Shown piece after piece: positions 21,175 to 29,352 of a DNA stretch of 64,000 nucleotides (within the stretch, counting starts at the first letter, position 1; the number at the start of each line of letters is the position of its first letter). Both the position numbers and the translations under genes were made by a program. Source of the stretch: CAIWHR01 sp963734575 (GTDB lineage Bacteria; Pseudomonadota; Gammaproteobacteria; Burkholderiales; Casimicrobiaceae); assembly GCA_963734575.1 (NCBI GenBank), contig CAVTHT010000004.1:310001-374000 (forward strand). The letters run 5' to 3'. Under the pieces are notes generated by a model. The model was not told the origin of the DNA and searched no databases. It saw nothing but the letters and a program-made list of their open reading frames with translations.

Positions 21175-22987
21175 GTGCAGCGCGGCACGTCCGCTGGCGA
21201 TGGCAATTCGCGCACTGCGCAGGGCCCCAGCGTACGCGCGTCGATGTCGGCCACGCTCCGTCGTGCGCTGATGCCGCTGGCAGGACTCGCGGCGGCGCCG
21301 AGTGCGCGTGCGGTGATCGCCACCGGACTGCTGTCGTGCCTTGCCATGGCGCTCCTGGTTGGCGCCATGGTCGCGCGCGAGCGGCAGGCCACTCTGCAGC
21401 GCGCGACGCGCACCACGGCAGCCATGACGCTTGTCCTGGAGCAGCACACCGCCCGGACCTTCCAGGCGGTGGACCTCACGCTGGCGGGGATCGCGGATGC
21501 GCTGGCGCTCGCGCCGAACCTGCCGCGCCACGACCCCGCCTTCCGCGCCACGCTCGGCAAGCGGCTCCAGGAGCTCGGCCCCTACGTCCGGGCAATCTTC
21601 GTCATCGGTGCCGATGGCCGCATCCTGCACGACACCGACTACCCGAACACGCCCGACGTCTCTCTGGCCGATCGCGATTACTTTCGCAACCATGCCGCGA
21701 ACCTGCAGCTCGAACGGTCGATGTCGGCGCCGCTGCAAAGCCGCTCCGGCATGGGTTGGTTCGTCGCGGTGACGCGGCGTATCGGCGACGGCAGCCGCTT
21801 CGGGGGCATCGCCGTCGCGGCGATGCAGCCGCAGTATTTCGAGGGCATCTACCGCGACATGGGGCTCGGCGAGCGCGACATCGTCACGCTTTACCACCGC
21901 GACGGCGTGCTCGTTGCGCGCTATCCGCCCGATGCGGTTGCGGTCGGCAAGTCGTTCGCCCGTTCGCCGATCTTCACCAGCCACCTGCCACAGGCCCTGA
22001 CCGGCACGTACGTGACCGATACCGGGGTCCTCGACTTCGAGCGCATCGTGAGCTATCGCGCCTTGGACGAGTGGCCGCTGGTGGTCGTGCTGGCGCAGGG
22101 AACGGATTCGCTCCTCGCGGCATGGCGTCACAGCGCCGCGGGGGCGTTGATCGCTCTGGTGGGAGTCATGGCGCTGCTCGCAGTGATCATCGCGCAGATC
22201 GTGCGCCAGCAGCAGGCCCGGGAGCGTGCCCGGCAGCGGCTGGCGCAAGCGGAGAAGCTCGAGGCGCTTGGCCAGCTTACCGGTGGCATTGCGCACGATT
22301 TTGCGAATCTGCTCGGGATCATCGGAAGCAATCTCGAAATCCTGGCGCGCACCGGCGTCGCGGACGAGCGGGGAAAGCAGGCCATGGCCATGGCACGGCG
22401 CACGCTCCGGCGCGGTGCCGAGCTGACGAACCGGCTGCTCTCGTTTGCGCGACGACGGACGGTCAAGGTCGTGCCCGCGGATCTCAACGCCCTCGTGAAC
22501 GACGCTCGCGATCTCGTGCGCCAGGCGCTCGGTTCGGGAATCGCGGTCGAGCTCGCGCTGGCGCCGGACTTGCCGCGTTGCCTGGTCGATCCGTCCGAGT
22601 TCGAGGTGGCGCTCGTCAATCTGGCGGTGAACTGCACGCGATGCCATGGATGGCGAAGGTCGGCTCGAGCTGATCACCACGCAGGGACGCGAGACGCCGT
22701 GGCTGGGGCGGACGGCGCGCGGGCGGGACTTCGTTGTGCTGTCGGTGCGCGACACCGGGCGCGGCATGACGCCGGAAGTGCGCCGCCGGGCGATGGAGCC
22801 GTTCTTCACCACCAAGGGCGAGATGGGCACGGGTCTCGGGCTCGCCCAGGTCGGCGAGTTGATGCAGCAACTCGGCGGCGATCTGGAGATCGAATCGGAG
22901 CCGGGCAAGGGCACGACGGTCCATCTTTTCTTTCCCCGTGCGAGCGATGGCGACACACCCGCGGCCGGCAGCATCCCGGTGTCGTGA
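21175..22987 (+). CDS. Sensor histidine kinase with extracellular double-Cache-like domain (frameshifted near 22636)
   Basis: Membrane sensor kinase of about 600 residues. Helix 1 is VIATGLLSCLAMALLVGAMV; the periplasmic part (FVIGADGRILHDTDYPNTPD, LADRDYFRNHAANLQLERSM) looks like a dCache sensor; helix 2 is AGALIALVGVMALLAVIIAQ. The kinase part has the H-box LEALGQLTGGIAHDFANLLG, an N-box LAVNARDAMDG (after removing a surplus T near 22636), the G1 box VRDTGRGM, F-box EPFFTTK and G2 GTGLGLAQV. GIAHDFAN is the HisKA form common in hybrid kinases, but no receiver follows. GTG 21175 with AGGAGA upstream is chosen; ATG 21244 is an alternative that would start nearer the first helix. No response regulator is adjacent; ligand unknown. 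Confidence 0.82.
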
Positions 22988-23020
22988 ACCGGGCGTGATT
23001 CTGTCCTTCAGGATGATGCG

Positions 23021-23170
23021 ATGATCAGGAAGCTCAAGTCCGGCGAATACCGGCTTTATTCGCGCAAGGTCGATGCGAAGACCGGCAAGCGGCGCAACCT
23101 CGGCACGTTCAAGACCCGCGAGGCTGCCGAGAAGCACGAGCGCGAGGTGCAGTACTTCAAGCGGCACTGA
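23021..23170 (+). CDS. Conserved 49-residue basic protein
   Basis: Short gene not usually caught by length cut-offs: MIRKLKSGEYRLYSRKVDAK, then TGKRRNLGTFKTREAAEKHE and REVQYFKRH. It is strongly basic and Lys/Arg-rich. I recognise this as a small protein seen widely in proteobacteria (hypothetical), with a beta-hairpin-like start and an amphipathic C-terminal helix. AGGATGATGCG lies before the ATG. It follows the sensor kinase stop by 33 bases and may share its transcript. Its function is not known to me; nucleic-acid binding is a guess from charge. Confidence 0.72.
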   Translation: MIRKLKSGEYRLYSRKVDAKTGKRRNLGTFKTREAAEKHEREVQYFKRH

Positions 23171-23249
23171 CGGCGCGCATTGCTGCGCATTGCCTGGTGC
23201 GTCCGGTCGAGCGTGCTACGCGGATGCGTTCCGTGGCGAGCGCGCGGAC

Positions 23250-24722
23250 TCACGCGAACATGCCGTGCAGGAACCATTCGCCGTCCTCGCCGTACACGCT
23301 GTCGCGATAGATCCAGAGCACCTCGCCGCGCGGGCTCTCGGCCACGTAGTAGTCGCGGCGGAGGTCGGTGCCGTCCCACCAGCCCGATTCGATACGCTCC
23401 GGGCCGTCGCGCAGGATCCACGGCCGCGCCTCGAACGTCGCGGCCAGCGGTTGTGGCTCGCTCAGCAGCCACGTCGGACGGGGTCCCGCAGGCAGCACGC
23501 AATGCGGCGCCGGCGCGGCTTGCGTGGCCGGCGCGGGCATGGCCTCGCGCCACGCCCGCTCGGGCCGATGGTCCTCCAGCGCGGCGATGCAGGTGATGGC
23601 GTCCTCACCCAGCCGTGCGCGCAGCCGATCGAGCAGGGGCACCGTCGCACCCGCGTCGTCGCCCGGCAGCAGGCCGAGATTGCGCCCGGCCAGCGGCGCA
23701 GTGGCATCGCTCGCCAGCACGAGGCTTTCGACGGGTGCGGGCAATGCCACGCGGGCAAGGCGCTCGCGCAGCACGGTCATGAGATGCACGGGGTCGCGTG
23801 CCGGCGCAGCGAGCGCGAACGGCAGCGTCGTCGCTGCCGTGCCGACGCGTGCGCTCATGCAGCGCTCGTGCTCCAGCGCGAGCGACAGCGAGAGCACGCC
23901 GAGGCCACGTCCCTCGAGCCAGCCGGCGAGCTCGTGCACGAGACGGTTGACCGCGAAGCCCAGCGCCTCGGTGTCGCCGACCGGCACCGGCAGCTCGAGG
24001 CGGCCGCGATAACGCGCCGGCGGCACGAACGGCACCTGAGGATCCGGCACGCGATTGCGGGCGCGATCGAGCAACGCGACGAAACCGGCGCCCACGCGCC
24101 TCCCGAGCGCATCGCGCGGCAACGCCCAGGCCGCGCCGAATGTGCCGATGCCGGCACTGCGCAGCAGCGCCACCGGTGCATCGTCCGCACCGAGATGCGC
24201 GAGCGACAGGGGCGCGAGTGCGTGCTCGAGCGCCTCGGGACGCACGATGGTCCGGCGTCCGGCATGGGCAAGAGCGCGCGCGGCCGTCGGCGTGGGTGCG
24301 CCGGCGGGATGCACGCCGTAGCCGAGCTCCGCGATGCCGCGCACGATCCGCTGCAGCAGGGGGCGCAAACCGCCGAAAAGCCGCACGCTGCCGCCGATCT
24401 CGGCGAGCAGCGCTCGCGGCGGGGCCAGGCTCACCATCGGCGTGAATTGCGTGAGCCACGTCGCAACGCCTTCGAGCGCTGCCTGCTCGGCGGCGGGATC
24501 GCGATCCTTCAGCACCACATCGGGGGCGAGGGCCAAGGCTGCCGAAACGAGCTGTCCCGCAGCGATGCCCATGGTGCGCGCGGCCTCGTTCGCGGCGACG
24601 ATGCGCGGTTGATGGCCGCCGCTCGCCACGGCGAAGCGCAGCGGGTTGTCGCCTTCCATTCGCTGCGCGCGCAGGAAAATCTCGAGCGGCAGTTCCGGCA
24701 GCAACAGGCAGATCCACAGCAT
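23250..24722 (-). CDS. imuB: ImuB, non-catalytic Y-family polymerase homologue
   Basis: Subunit of the DnaE2 mutasome that bridges ImuA, DnaE2 and the beta clamp. The 490-residue product starts MLWICLLLPELPLEIFLRAQ and shows Y-family fold segments (AANEAARTMGIAAGQLVSAA, AEIGGSVRLFGGLRPLLQRI) but without the acidic catalytic pattern of active Y polymerases, as expected for ImuB. The C-terminal part (RPTWLLSEPQPL, YYVAESPRGEVLWIYRDSVY, DGEWFLHGMFA) is the family-typical tail. It starts 19 bases after the imuA stop. dnaE2 is not adjacent but lies 8.5 kb away on the same strand. Reading frame is intact, in contrast to dnaE2. Confidence 0.9.
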   Translation of the reverse strand: MLWICLLLPELPLEIFLRAQRMEGDNPLRFAVASGGHQPRIVAANEAARTMGIAAGQLVSAALALAPDVVLKDRDPAAEQAALEGVATWLTQFTPMVSLAPPRALLAEIGGSVRLFGGLRPLLQRIVRGIAELGYGVHPAGAPTPTAARALAHAGRRTIVRPEALEHALAPLSLAHLGADDAPVALLRSAGIGTFGAAWALPRDALGRRVGAGFVALLDRARNRVPDPQVPFVPPARYRGRLELPVPVGDTEALGFAVNRLVHELAGWLEGRGLGVLSLSLALEHERCMSARVGTAATTLPFALAAPARDPVHLMTVLRERLARVALPAPVESLVLASDATAPLAGRNLGLLPGDDAGATVPLLDRLRARLGEDAITCIAALEDHRPERAWREAMPAPATQAAPAPHCVLPAGPRPTWLLSEPQPLAATFEARPWILRDGPERIESGWWDGTDLRRDYYVAESPRGEVLWIYRDSVYGEDGEWFLHGMFA

Positions 24723-24741
24723 GACGAACCGTCGTGCTGAC

Positions 24742-25449
24742 TCAATGCGCCGGGCGCAGGCGTCGTCGGGCGGCTGGCCGGCCCGCGCTGCTGCGCACGT
24801 CGACGGACGGCGTCGGAGCATGCGCGGACGGGTTGATGTCGAGCACGATGGGGTGGCCCACCTCGCCGCCGCGGCGCTTGCGCACCTCGATCGAGAGCCG
24901 TCCTTCGTGCGGCGCGAGCGCAAGCCGCAATGGCGCGGCACTGGCGAGCGCACGCTGCCCCGGACGCCGCCATAGCACGCCCCAGCTGCCGCCGTCGCGC
25001 GCGGCGACCTGCAGCCGGCGCAGCAGGCGCTCGTCGGGCGTGGCGAGCCAGGCGAAGGCAGCGCCGCATTCCGGCGCGCGCAATGCCTGCTCGAACGCCC
25101 ACAGCTGGTCGGCCATGGTCGGACAACGCACGATGATGAAGCGGCGCAGGTCGAGCCCGGCCGCGACGAGCGCGGGCGCATACGGGACGTGCGGCGGCGC
25201 AATCCACACCACGTCGCGGCGTTGCTCCTGCAGGCGCACCAGCGCCGGCAGCGTGAGCGAGATCTCGCCGATGCCTTCGCGCTCCAGCATGATCTCCGTC
25301 AGCGCCGCGGCGGGCCAGCCGCCGCCGGGCAGCACGGCATCGAGCGGCGCAAAGCCGGTGGCGATCGCGGAGGGCTCGGGTGCGCAGTCGCTGCCGCGCC
25401 ACACCGCGGGGTTCTGCAGCACCGCTGCGAGGGAGGAAGGCGCGGCCAT
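24742..25449 (-). CDS. imuA: ImuA, SOS mutagenesis protein (SulA/RecA-like)
   Basis: A 235-residue RecA-fold-like partner of ImuB. Recognised by the N-terminus LAAVLQNPAVWRGSD, the segment ATGFAPLDAVLPGGGWPAAA (degenerate Walker A region), LTEIMLEREGIGEISLTLPA, RDVVWIAPPHVPYAPAL and the tail KRRGGEVGHPIVLDIN. The start at 25449 lies only 13 bases beyond the T-run of a strong hairpin terminator and has no clear ribosome site. No LexA operator is visible between lexA and imuA, so expression probably depends on read-through from the LexA-controlled lexA promoter. Confidence 0.88.
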   Translation of the reverse strand: MAAPSSLAAVLQNPAVWRGSDCAPEPSAIATGFAPLDAVLPGGGWPAAALTEIMLEREGIGEISLTLPALVRLQEQRRDVVWIAPPHVPYAPALVAAGLDLRRFIIVRCPTMADQLWAFEQALRAPECGAAFAWLATPDERLLRRLQVAARDGGSWGVLWRRPGQRALASAAPLRLALAPHEGRLSIEVRKRRGGEVGHPIVLDINPSAHAPTPSVDVRSSAGRPAARRRLRPAH

Positions 25450-25461
25450 GTTCTGCGGCGG

Positions 25462-25502
25462 AAAAAAGCGCCGGGCGGCCGCGGCATGCGCGGACGCCCG
25501 GC
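25462..25502 (-). terminator. Intrinsic terminator/attenuator between lexA and imuA
   Basis: On the minus strand GCCGGGCG-T-CCGCG pairs with CGCGG-C-CGCCCGGC around a 5-base loop, a 14-step stem with one mismatch, followed by GC and six T residues. This is the strongest terminator in the window. It ends 13 bases before the imuA start codon. Confidence 0.85.
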
Positions 25503-25565
25503 AAGGGCTCCGTCAGGACAGGAAGGGAGAACGGCGCGCGCCGATGCCATGCGTGCGGAGCATGG

Positions 25566-26204
25566 TCAGCCGGCCTTGCTGGTACGGATGACGCCCACGC
25601 CGATGCCTTCGATGGCGAAGGCATCGCGCTTGCCCTCGATGACGATGGGCGCGAAATCGGGGTTCTCGGCGAGCAGCGTCACCTGGCTGCCCTGCCGCTT
25701 GAGACGCTTGACGGTGACTTCCTCGCCGAGGCGCGCGACGACGATCTGGCCCGAGCGCGCCTCGCTGGTCTTGTGCACCGCGAGGAGATCGCCGTCGAGG
25801 ATGCCGGCGTTCTTCATGCTGAGGCCGCGCACGCGCAAGAGGTAATCGGCCGCGGGCGTGAAGAGGTGCGGGTCGAGGCGCAGATGGGCCTCGATGTGCT
25901 CGGTGGCGAGGATCGGATGGCCCGCTGCCACGCGCCCGACCAGCGGCAACCCGGTGCCGGGCAGCTCCGCAGCTTCCTTCAGCCGCAGGCCGCGCGAGGC
26001 CCCCGGCAGGAGCTCGATGGCGCCTTTGCGGGCGAGCGCGCGCAGATGATCCTCGGCCGAGCTGGCAGTGCTGAATCCCAGGCCCGCGGCGATCTCGGCC
26101 CGGGTAGGCGGCATGCCGGTCGTTTCCAGGTGCTGCCGGATCCAGTCGAGGATCTGCTGCTGCCGGGCGGTGAGCGGTAGGGCGGGAGCGTCGGCCGGAG
26201 CCAT
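25566..26204 (-). CDS. lexA: LexA repressor
   Basis: SOS repressor, 212 residues (202 in E. coli). The N-terminal winged helix is LTARQQQILDWIRQHLETTG and MPPTRAEIAAGLGFSTASSA. The self-cleavage site is Ala94-Gly95 (GRVAAGHP); the catalytic dyad is Ser129 (VRGLSMKNAG, with Leu where E. coli has Asp) and Lys166 (VTVKRL). It has its own promoter overlapping a LexA operator just upstream, so it autoregulates. imuA and imuB follow on the same strand behind a terminator. Confidence 0.95.
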   Translation of the reverse strand: MAPADAPALPLTARQQQILDWIRQHLETTGMPPTRAEIAAGLGFSTASSAEDHLRALARKGAIELLPGASRGLRLKEAAELPGTGLPLVGRVAAGHPILATEHIEAHLRLDPHLFTPAADYLLRVRGLSMKNAGILDGDLLAVHKTSEARSGQIVVARLGEEVTVKRLKRQGSQVTLLAENPDFAPIVIEGKRDAFAIEGIGVGVIRTSKAG

Positions 26205-26209
26205 GGCGA

Positions 26210-26229
26210 TACCGTATATGGATGCGGTA
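26210..26229. promoter_or_regulatory. LexA operator (SOS box) of lexA
   Basis: TACCGTATATGGATGCGGTA, with perfect outer arms TACCG/CGGTA, starts 6 bases upstream of the lexA ATG and directly downstream of the -10 element. The same motif with two changed bases precedes dnaE2 (14719-14738), which defines a local consensus TACCGCATNNATATACGGTA. Confidence 0.88.
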
Positions 26230-26234
26230 CCGTC

Positions 26235-26262
26235 ATTATAGGCGGCTTGCCGCGGCCGTCAA
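26235..26262 (-). promoter_or_regulatory. lexA: Promoter of lexA
   Basis: On the minus strand TTGACG (26262-26257) and a perfect TATAAT (26240-26235) are 16 bases apart. Transcription would begin inside or at the edge of the LexA operator, explaining repression. It is the closest to consensus of all promoters I could find here. Confidence 0.85.
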
Positions 26263-26269
26263 ATCCTGT

Positions 26270-27283
26270 TCAGGCGGCCGTGGCGCCGCGCCAGTCGTCC
26301 GCCACCACCATGATCCGCATGCCTTCGCACCAGGACCCATCCGGCGCGCGGTGGAGTCCGACGACGAGCCGTGCCTGCCGCGACTGCGCGAAGTGCGCAT
26401 CCAGCACGCGCGCGCATTCGGCCGCGCTCCACATCTCCGTCGGGCTGCGGGATGCGGACTGCGGCACCGGGGCGATCCACCGCTGCCGCGGCAGCAGCAT
26501 CCAGCCCGCCATGCGATGCAGGCCGCGCTCCAGTGCCGGCTCGCCATGGCGGCTCCAGAACAGCGGCTCGCGCACCGCGGCGTCGACGAGATCCACCTGC
26601 AGGCAGCGAAAGACGTGGCCCTGCAGGCACGCCCGCGGCGTGATCGCCGCCGCACGAAGCTCCGCCGGCAGGGCGGCGCGGGCGAGGCTCGTCTGCGACA
26701 GCGGCAGCTGCACGTCCACCATGTGCCGCCACTTGTGGTCGAGGCGATCGTCGGGGTGCGTGCCCACGAAGCGCGCCATGTCCTCGCCGGGCGGGCAATG
26801 CAGGAAGAACTTGTAGCCGGTCTCGAGATGCTGCACGCCCGGCAACCCGGGGAGCGTCACGATGAAGTCGAGCTCGCCGCGCACCTGGTTGCCCTGCCGG
26901 ATCGCGAGCCCCGCGGCGTGGACGGTTGCTCCCGGGAGGTGCAGGAACCAGAAATGCCAGAGGGCTTCGGCGTAGCGCCCGAGCTGGCGGGCGTTGGAGC
27001 GTGCGAGATGCTCGACGAGCGGTCCCGGGTGACGGTCGAGACGGGCCAGCCACGGCCCCTGTGCGACGAGGCACGACCGCCGCCATGCATCGTCGAGCAG
27101 CGGATACGGACTGCCGGCCGCACCGATGAGGGACGGCGCGCACACCAATGCGGCCAGCGCGCGAACGTCTGCGGTCGCGAGGCTGTCGATCAGGGACGCG
27201 ACATCGGGCTCGTCACGGGCACGCGCAGCGACGGATGCGGGCATCGTCGCGCCGGATACCGCGGCAGCGGCTGCGGAGCGCAT
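26270..27283 (-). CDS. DUF1853 family protein
   Basis: A 337-residue protein recognised by the family pattern RDLAxL-like start, GRYAEALWHFWFLHLPG, GELDFIVTLPG, VQHLETGYKFFLHCPPGED and RCLQVDLVD. The spacing of Glu-x-Asp in GELDF and Glu-x-x-Tyr-Lys in HLETGYKFF resembles the acidic/Lys arrangement of PD-(D/E)XK nucleases; that resemblance is what I see, not a proven assignment. It ends just before the lexA promoter, on the same strand, so the lexA promoter lies in its 3' flank. Alternative start Met at residue 14 is possible. Function unknown. Confidence 0.75.
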   Translation of the reverse strand: MRSAAAAAVSGATMPASVAARARDEPDVASLIDSLATADVRALAALVCAPSLIGAAGSPYPLLDDAWRRSCLVAQGPWLARLDRHPGPLVEHLARSNARQLGRYAEALWHFWFLHLPGATVHAAGLAIRQGNQVRGELDFIVTLPGLPGVQHLETGYKFFLHCPPGEDMARFVGTHPDDRLDHKWRHMVDVQLPLSQTSLARAALPAELRAAAITPRACLQGHVFRCLQVDLVDAAVREPLFWSRHGEPALERGLHRMAGWMLLPRQRWIAPVPQSASRSPTEMWSAAECARVLDAHFAQSRQARLVVGLHRAPDGSWCEGMRIMVVADDWRGATAA

Positions 27284-27349
27284 GCTTCATTCTATGCCCG
27301 GGCGGGCGCATGATGCGGCTCCCCGTCGCGCACTGGTTGCGCGGCTTGG

Positions 27350-27363
27350 TTGACACGCATCAA
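27350..27363. promoter_or_regulatory. FNR/ANR/DNR-type site before the alcohol dehydrogenase
   Basis: TTGACACGCATCAA matches TTGAT-N4-ATCAA at 9 of 10 defined positions. A TACGAT at 27385-27390 fits a -10 element; transcription would start near 27397, placing the site centre at about -41, the normal class II activation position for FNR-type regulators. Oxygen- or NO-responsive induction is inferred. Confidence 0.72.
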
Positions 27364-27411
27364 CGGGCCGCAGGGATGGCTCGCTACGATGGACCCTCAC
27401 GGAGCGCACCA

Positions 27412-28422
27412 ATGGCGCTGGCGACGCGGACGATGCGGGCGATGGTCTTCGACGGGGCGCGGCGTCCGCTTGTGGCGCGCGACCTGCCGGTGCCGGTCGC
27501 GGGTCCGGGCGAGATCCTGATCGAGGTGCGCGCATGCGGTGTGTGTCGCACCGATCTTCATCTCGTGGACGGCGAGCTGCCCGACCCGGCAGCCGCGGTG
27601 ATTCCGGGTCACGAGATCGTGGGCGTGGTCGCAGCGCTCGGTGGCGGCGTGACGGGGCCGACGGTGGGCACGCGCGTCGGCGTGCCGTGGCTGGGCTTCA
27701 CGTGCGGACATTGCACGTACTGTCGCTCCGGGCGCGAGAACCTGTGCGAAAAGGCGCAGTTCACGGGCTATCAGCGCAATGGCGGCTATGCCGGGTTCGT
27801 CGCCGCCGATGCGCGCTTCGTGTTCGCGCTGCCCGAGGGTTACGACGACCTGCACGCGGCGCCGCTCCTGTGCGCCGGACTCATCGGTTATCGCGCCTAC
27901 GCGCTGGCGGGCAATGCACCCACGATCGGCATCTATGGCTTCGGCGCGGCCGCGCACCTCATCGCCCAGGTCGCGCTCGCGCAAGGGCGCAAGGTGTATG
28001 CGTTCACGCGACCGGGTGATCGCAAGAGCCAGGCGTTCGCGCGGGAGCTCGGCGTGCACTGGGCGGGCGGCAGCGACGAGCGGCCGCCGACGCCCCTCGA
28101 TGCGGCCATCCTGTTCGCGCCGGTCGGTGCGCTGGTTCCCGCGGCGCTCGCCGCCACCGCACCCGGCGGGTCGGTGATCTGCGCCGGCATCCACATGAGC
28201 GACATCCCCGCATTCGCGTACCGCCTGCTCTGGGGCGAGCGGCAGGTCCGCTCGGTCGCGAACCTTACGCGCCAGGATGGCGACGCGTTCCTCGCGCTCG
28301 CCACTGCGATTCCGCTGCGCGTGCATGCGAAGGCGTATACCCTCGAACAGGCGAACGCGGCGCTCGACGACCTGCGCTCCGGCGCGGTCGAGGGTGCCGT
28401 CGTATTGACGATGGAGCGATGA
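27412..28422 (+). CDS. Zinc-dependent alcohol dehydrogenase (TIGR02822-like)
   Basis: Medium-chain NAD(P)-dependent alcohol dehydrogenase of 336 residues. Catalytic zinc ligands are Cys45 (ACGVCRTDLH) and His67 with Glu68 (IPGHEIVG); structural zinc ligands are Cys98, Cys101, Cys104 and Cys112 (FTCGHCTYCRSGRENLC). The coenzyme domain has a short GIYGFGAAAHLIAQVALAQG motif. The subgroup is recognised from GYQRNGGYAGFV and the pattern of the C-terminus. ATG 27412 with GGAG upstream is chosen; ATG 27433 would drop seven residues. An FNR-type site upstream suggests use in low oxygen, for ethanol or aldehyde turnover. A phasin gene follows 98 bases later. Confidence 0.88.
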   Translation: MALATRTMRAMVFDGARRPLVARDLPVPVAGPGEILIEVRACGVCRTDLHLVDGELPDPAAAVIPGHEIVGVVAALGGGVTGPTVGTRVGVPWLGFTCGHCTYCRSGRENLCEKAQFTGYQRNGGYAGFVAADARFVFALPEGYDDLHAAPLLCAGLIGYRAYALAGNAPTIGIYGFGAAAHLIAQVALAQGRKVYAFTRPGDRKSQAFARELGVHWAGGSDERPPTPLDAAILFAPVGALVPAALAATAPGGSVICAGIHMSDIPAFAYRLLWGERQVRSVANLTRQDGDAFLALATAIPLRVHAKAYTLEQANAALDDLRSGAVEGAVVLTMER

Positions 28423-28520
28423 GGGCGTGCAATACGGCGTCTGCCCCGATGCGAATGTCTCCCGGCCATGGGTGCAGCATGCCCGCGGCTTTCTTCGTCC
28501 TAGCTAAAGGAGCGTACGGC

Positions 28521-29213
28521 ATGGCCACCAAGAAAGCATCCCAATCTCCCTCCGCGCGCAAGACCACGGGCGCCAAGCGTCCGGCGCGGAAGAGCACCGC
28601 ATCGCAGGACACCTCGCGCGGCAATTCGGAGGCGCGTGCTGCCGCGAGCGGCGTCGGTGCCGCATTCGCCGGCATGCCGGATCCCGCGCAGTTCGCCAAG
28701 TTCAAGGACATGATGACGCCCGAGCAGGCGTTCGAGCTCTATCGCCAGAACGCGCGCCTCGCCCTCGACATCATCGACGCCGCCATCGAGAGCACGGCCA
28801 AGATGCGCAAGCTGCAGTTCGAAGGCGAGGAGGAGGCACGGGCGTTCCACAAGCGCGTTGCCCGTCGCGCCGCGGAAGCGGAGAACCCGCAGGCGCTCGT
28901 CGCCACCGGGCAGAACGTCGGTCAGGAAGCGGTGCAGAAGGCGATGACGTACTGGAGCCAGATGTTCGAGCTCGTGGTGGAGATGCAGAAGCGTCTGTTC
29001 AACATCATCGAGGAGCAGGTCGAGGACGTGCCCGGCGTGAAGCAGGCCCGTGCTGCGATGACCATGCTGCCCGATCTCAAGCAGGCGCAGAACCTCGTCA
29101 GCGCCATGCAGGGCGTACTGTCCTCCGGCGGCTCGGCCTTCGAATCCATGCAGAAGGTCGTGGGCGATTTCACGCGCATGGCGCAGCACTCGATGCCCGG
29201 CGCGAAGCGCTGA
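28521..29213 (+). CDS. Phasin family protein with basic N-terminal extension
   Basis: PHA granule-associated protein of 230 residues. The N-terminal 45 residues are Lys/Arg/Ser/Thr-rich and histone-H1-like (MATKKASQSPSARKTTGAKR). The phasin part follows: FAKFKDMMTPEQAFELYRQN, ARLALDIIDAAIESTAKMRK, LQFEGEEEARAFHKRVARRA and SQMFELVVEMQKRLFNIIEE, long amphipathic helices. AAAGGAG precedes the ATG. Basic tails on phasins are known to attach granules to the nucleoid (PhaF-type), though there the basic part is C-terminal. A second phasin-like gene lies at 34861; no pha synthase is in the window. Confidence 0.8.
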   Translation: MATKKASQSPSARKTTGAKRPARKSTASQDTSRGNSEARAAASGVGAAFAGMPDPAQFAKFKDMMTPEQAFELYRQNARLALDIIDAAIESTAKMRKLQFEGEEEARAFHKRVARRAAEAENPQALVATGQNVGQEAVQKAMTYWSQMFELVVEMQKRLFNIIEEQVEDVPGVKQARAAMTMLPDLKQAQNLVSAMQGVLSSGGSAFESMQKVVGDFTRMAQHSMPGAKR

Positions 29214-29352
29214 GGCCCGATGGCCGCCGGGATCGCTCTCCCCCATGCACCCGGCGGTCACCCACGTCCAATGCACGGCGGATGACACGAGCTTCCGTCG
29301 TGAACCCGCGCGATCCAGCGAGGTCTGACGGCGATCGTCTGCCGGCGCCACC

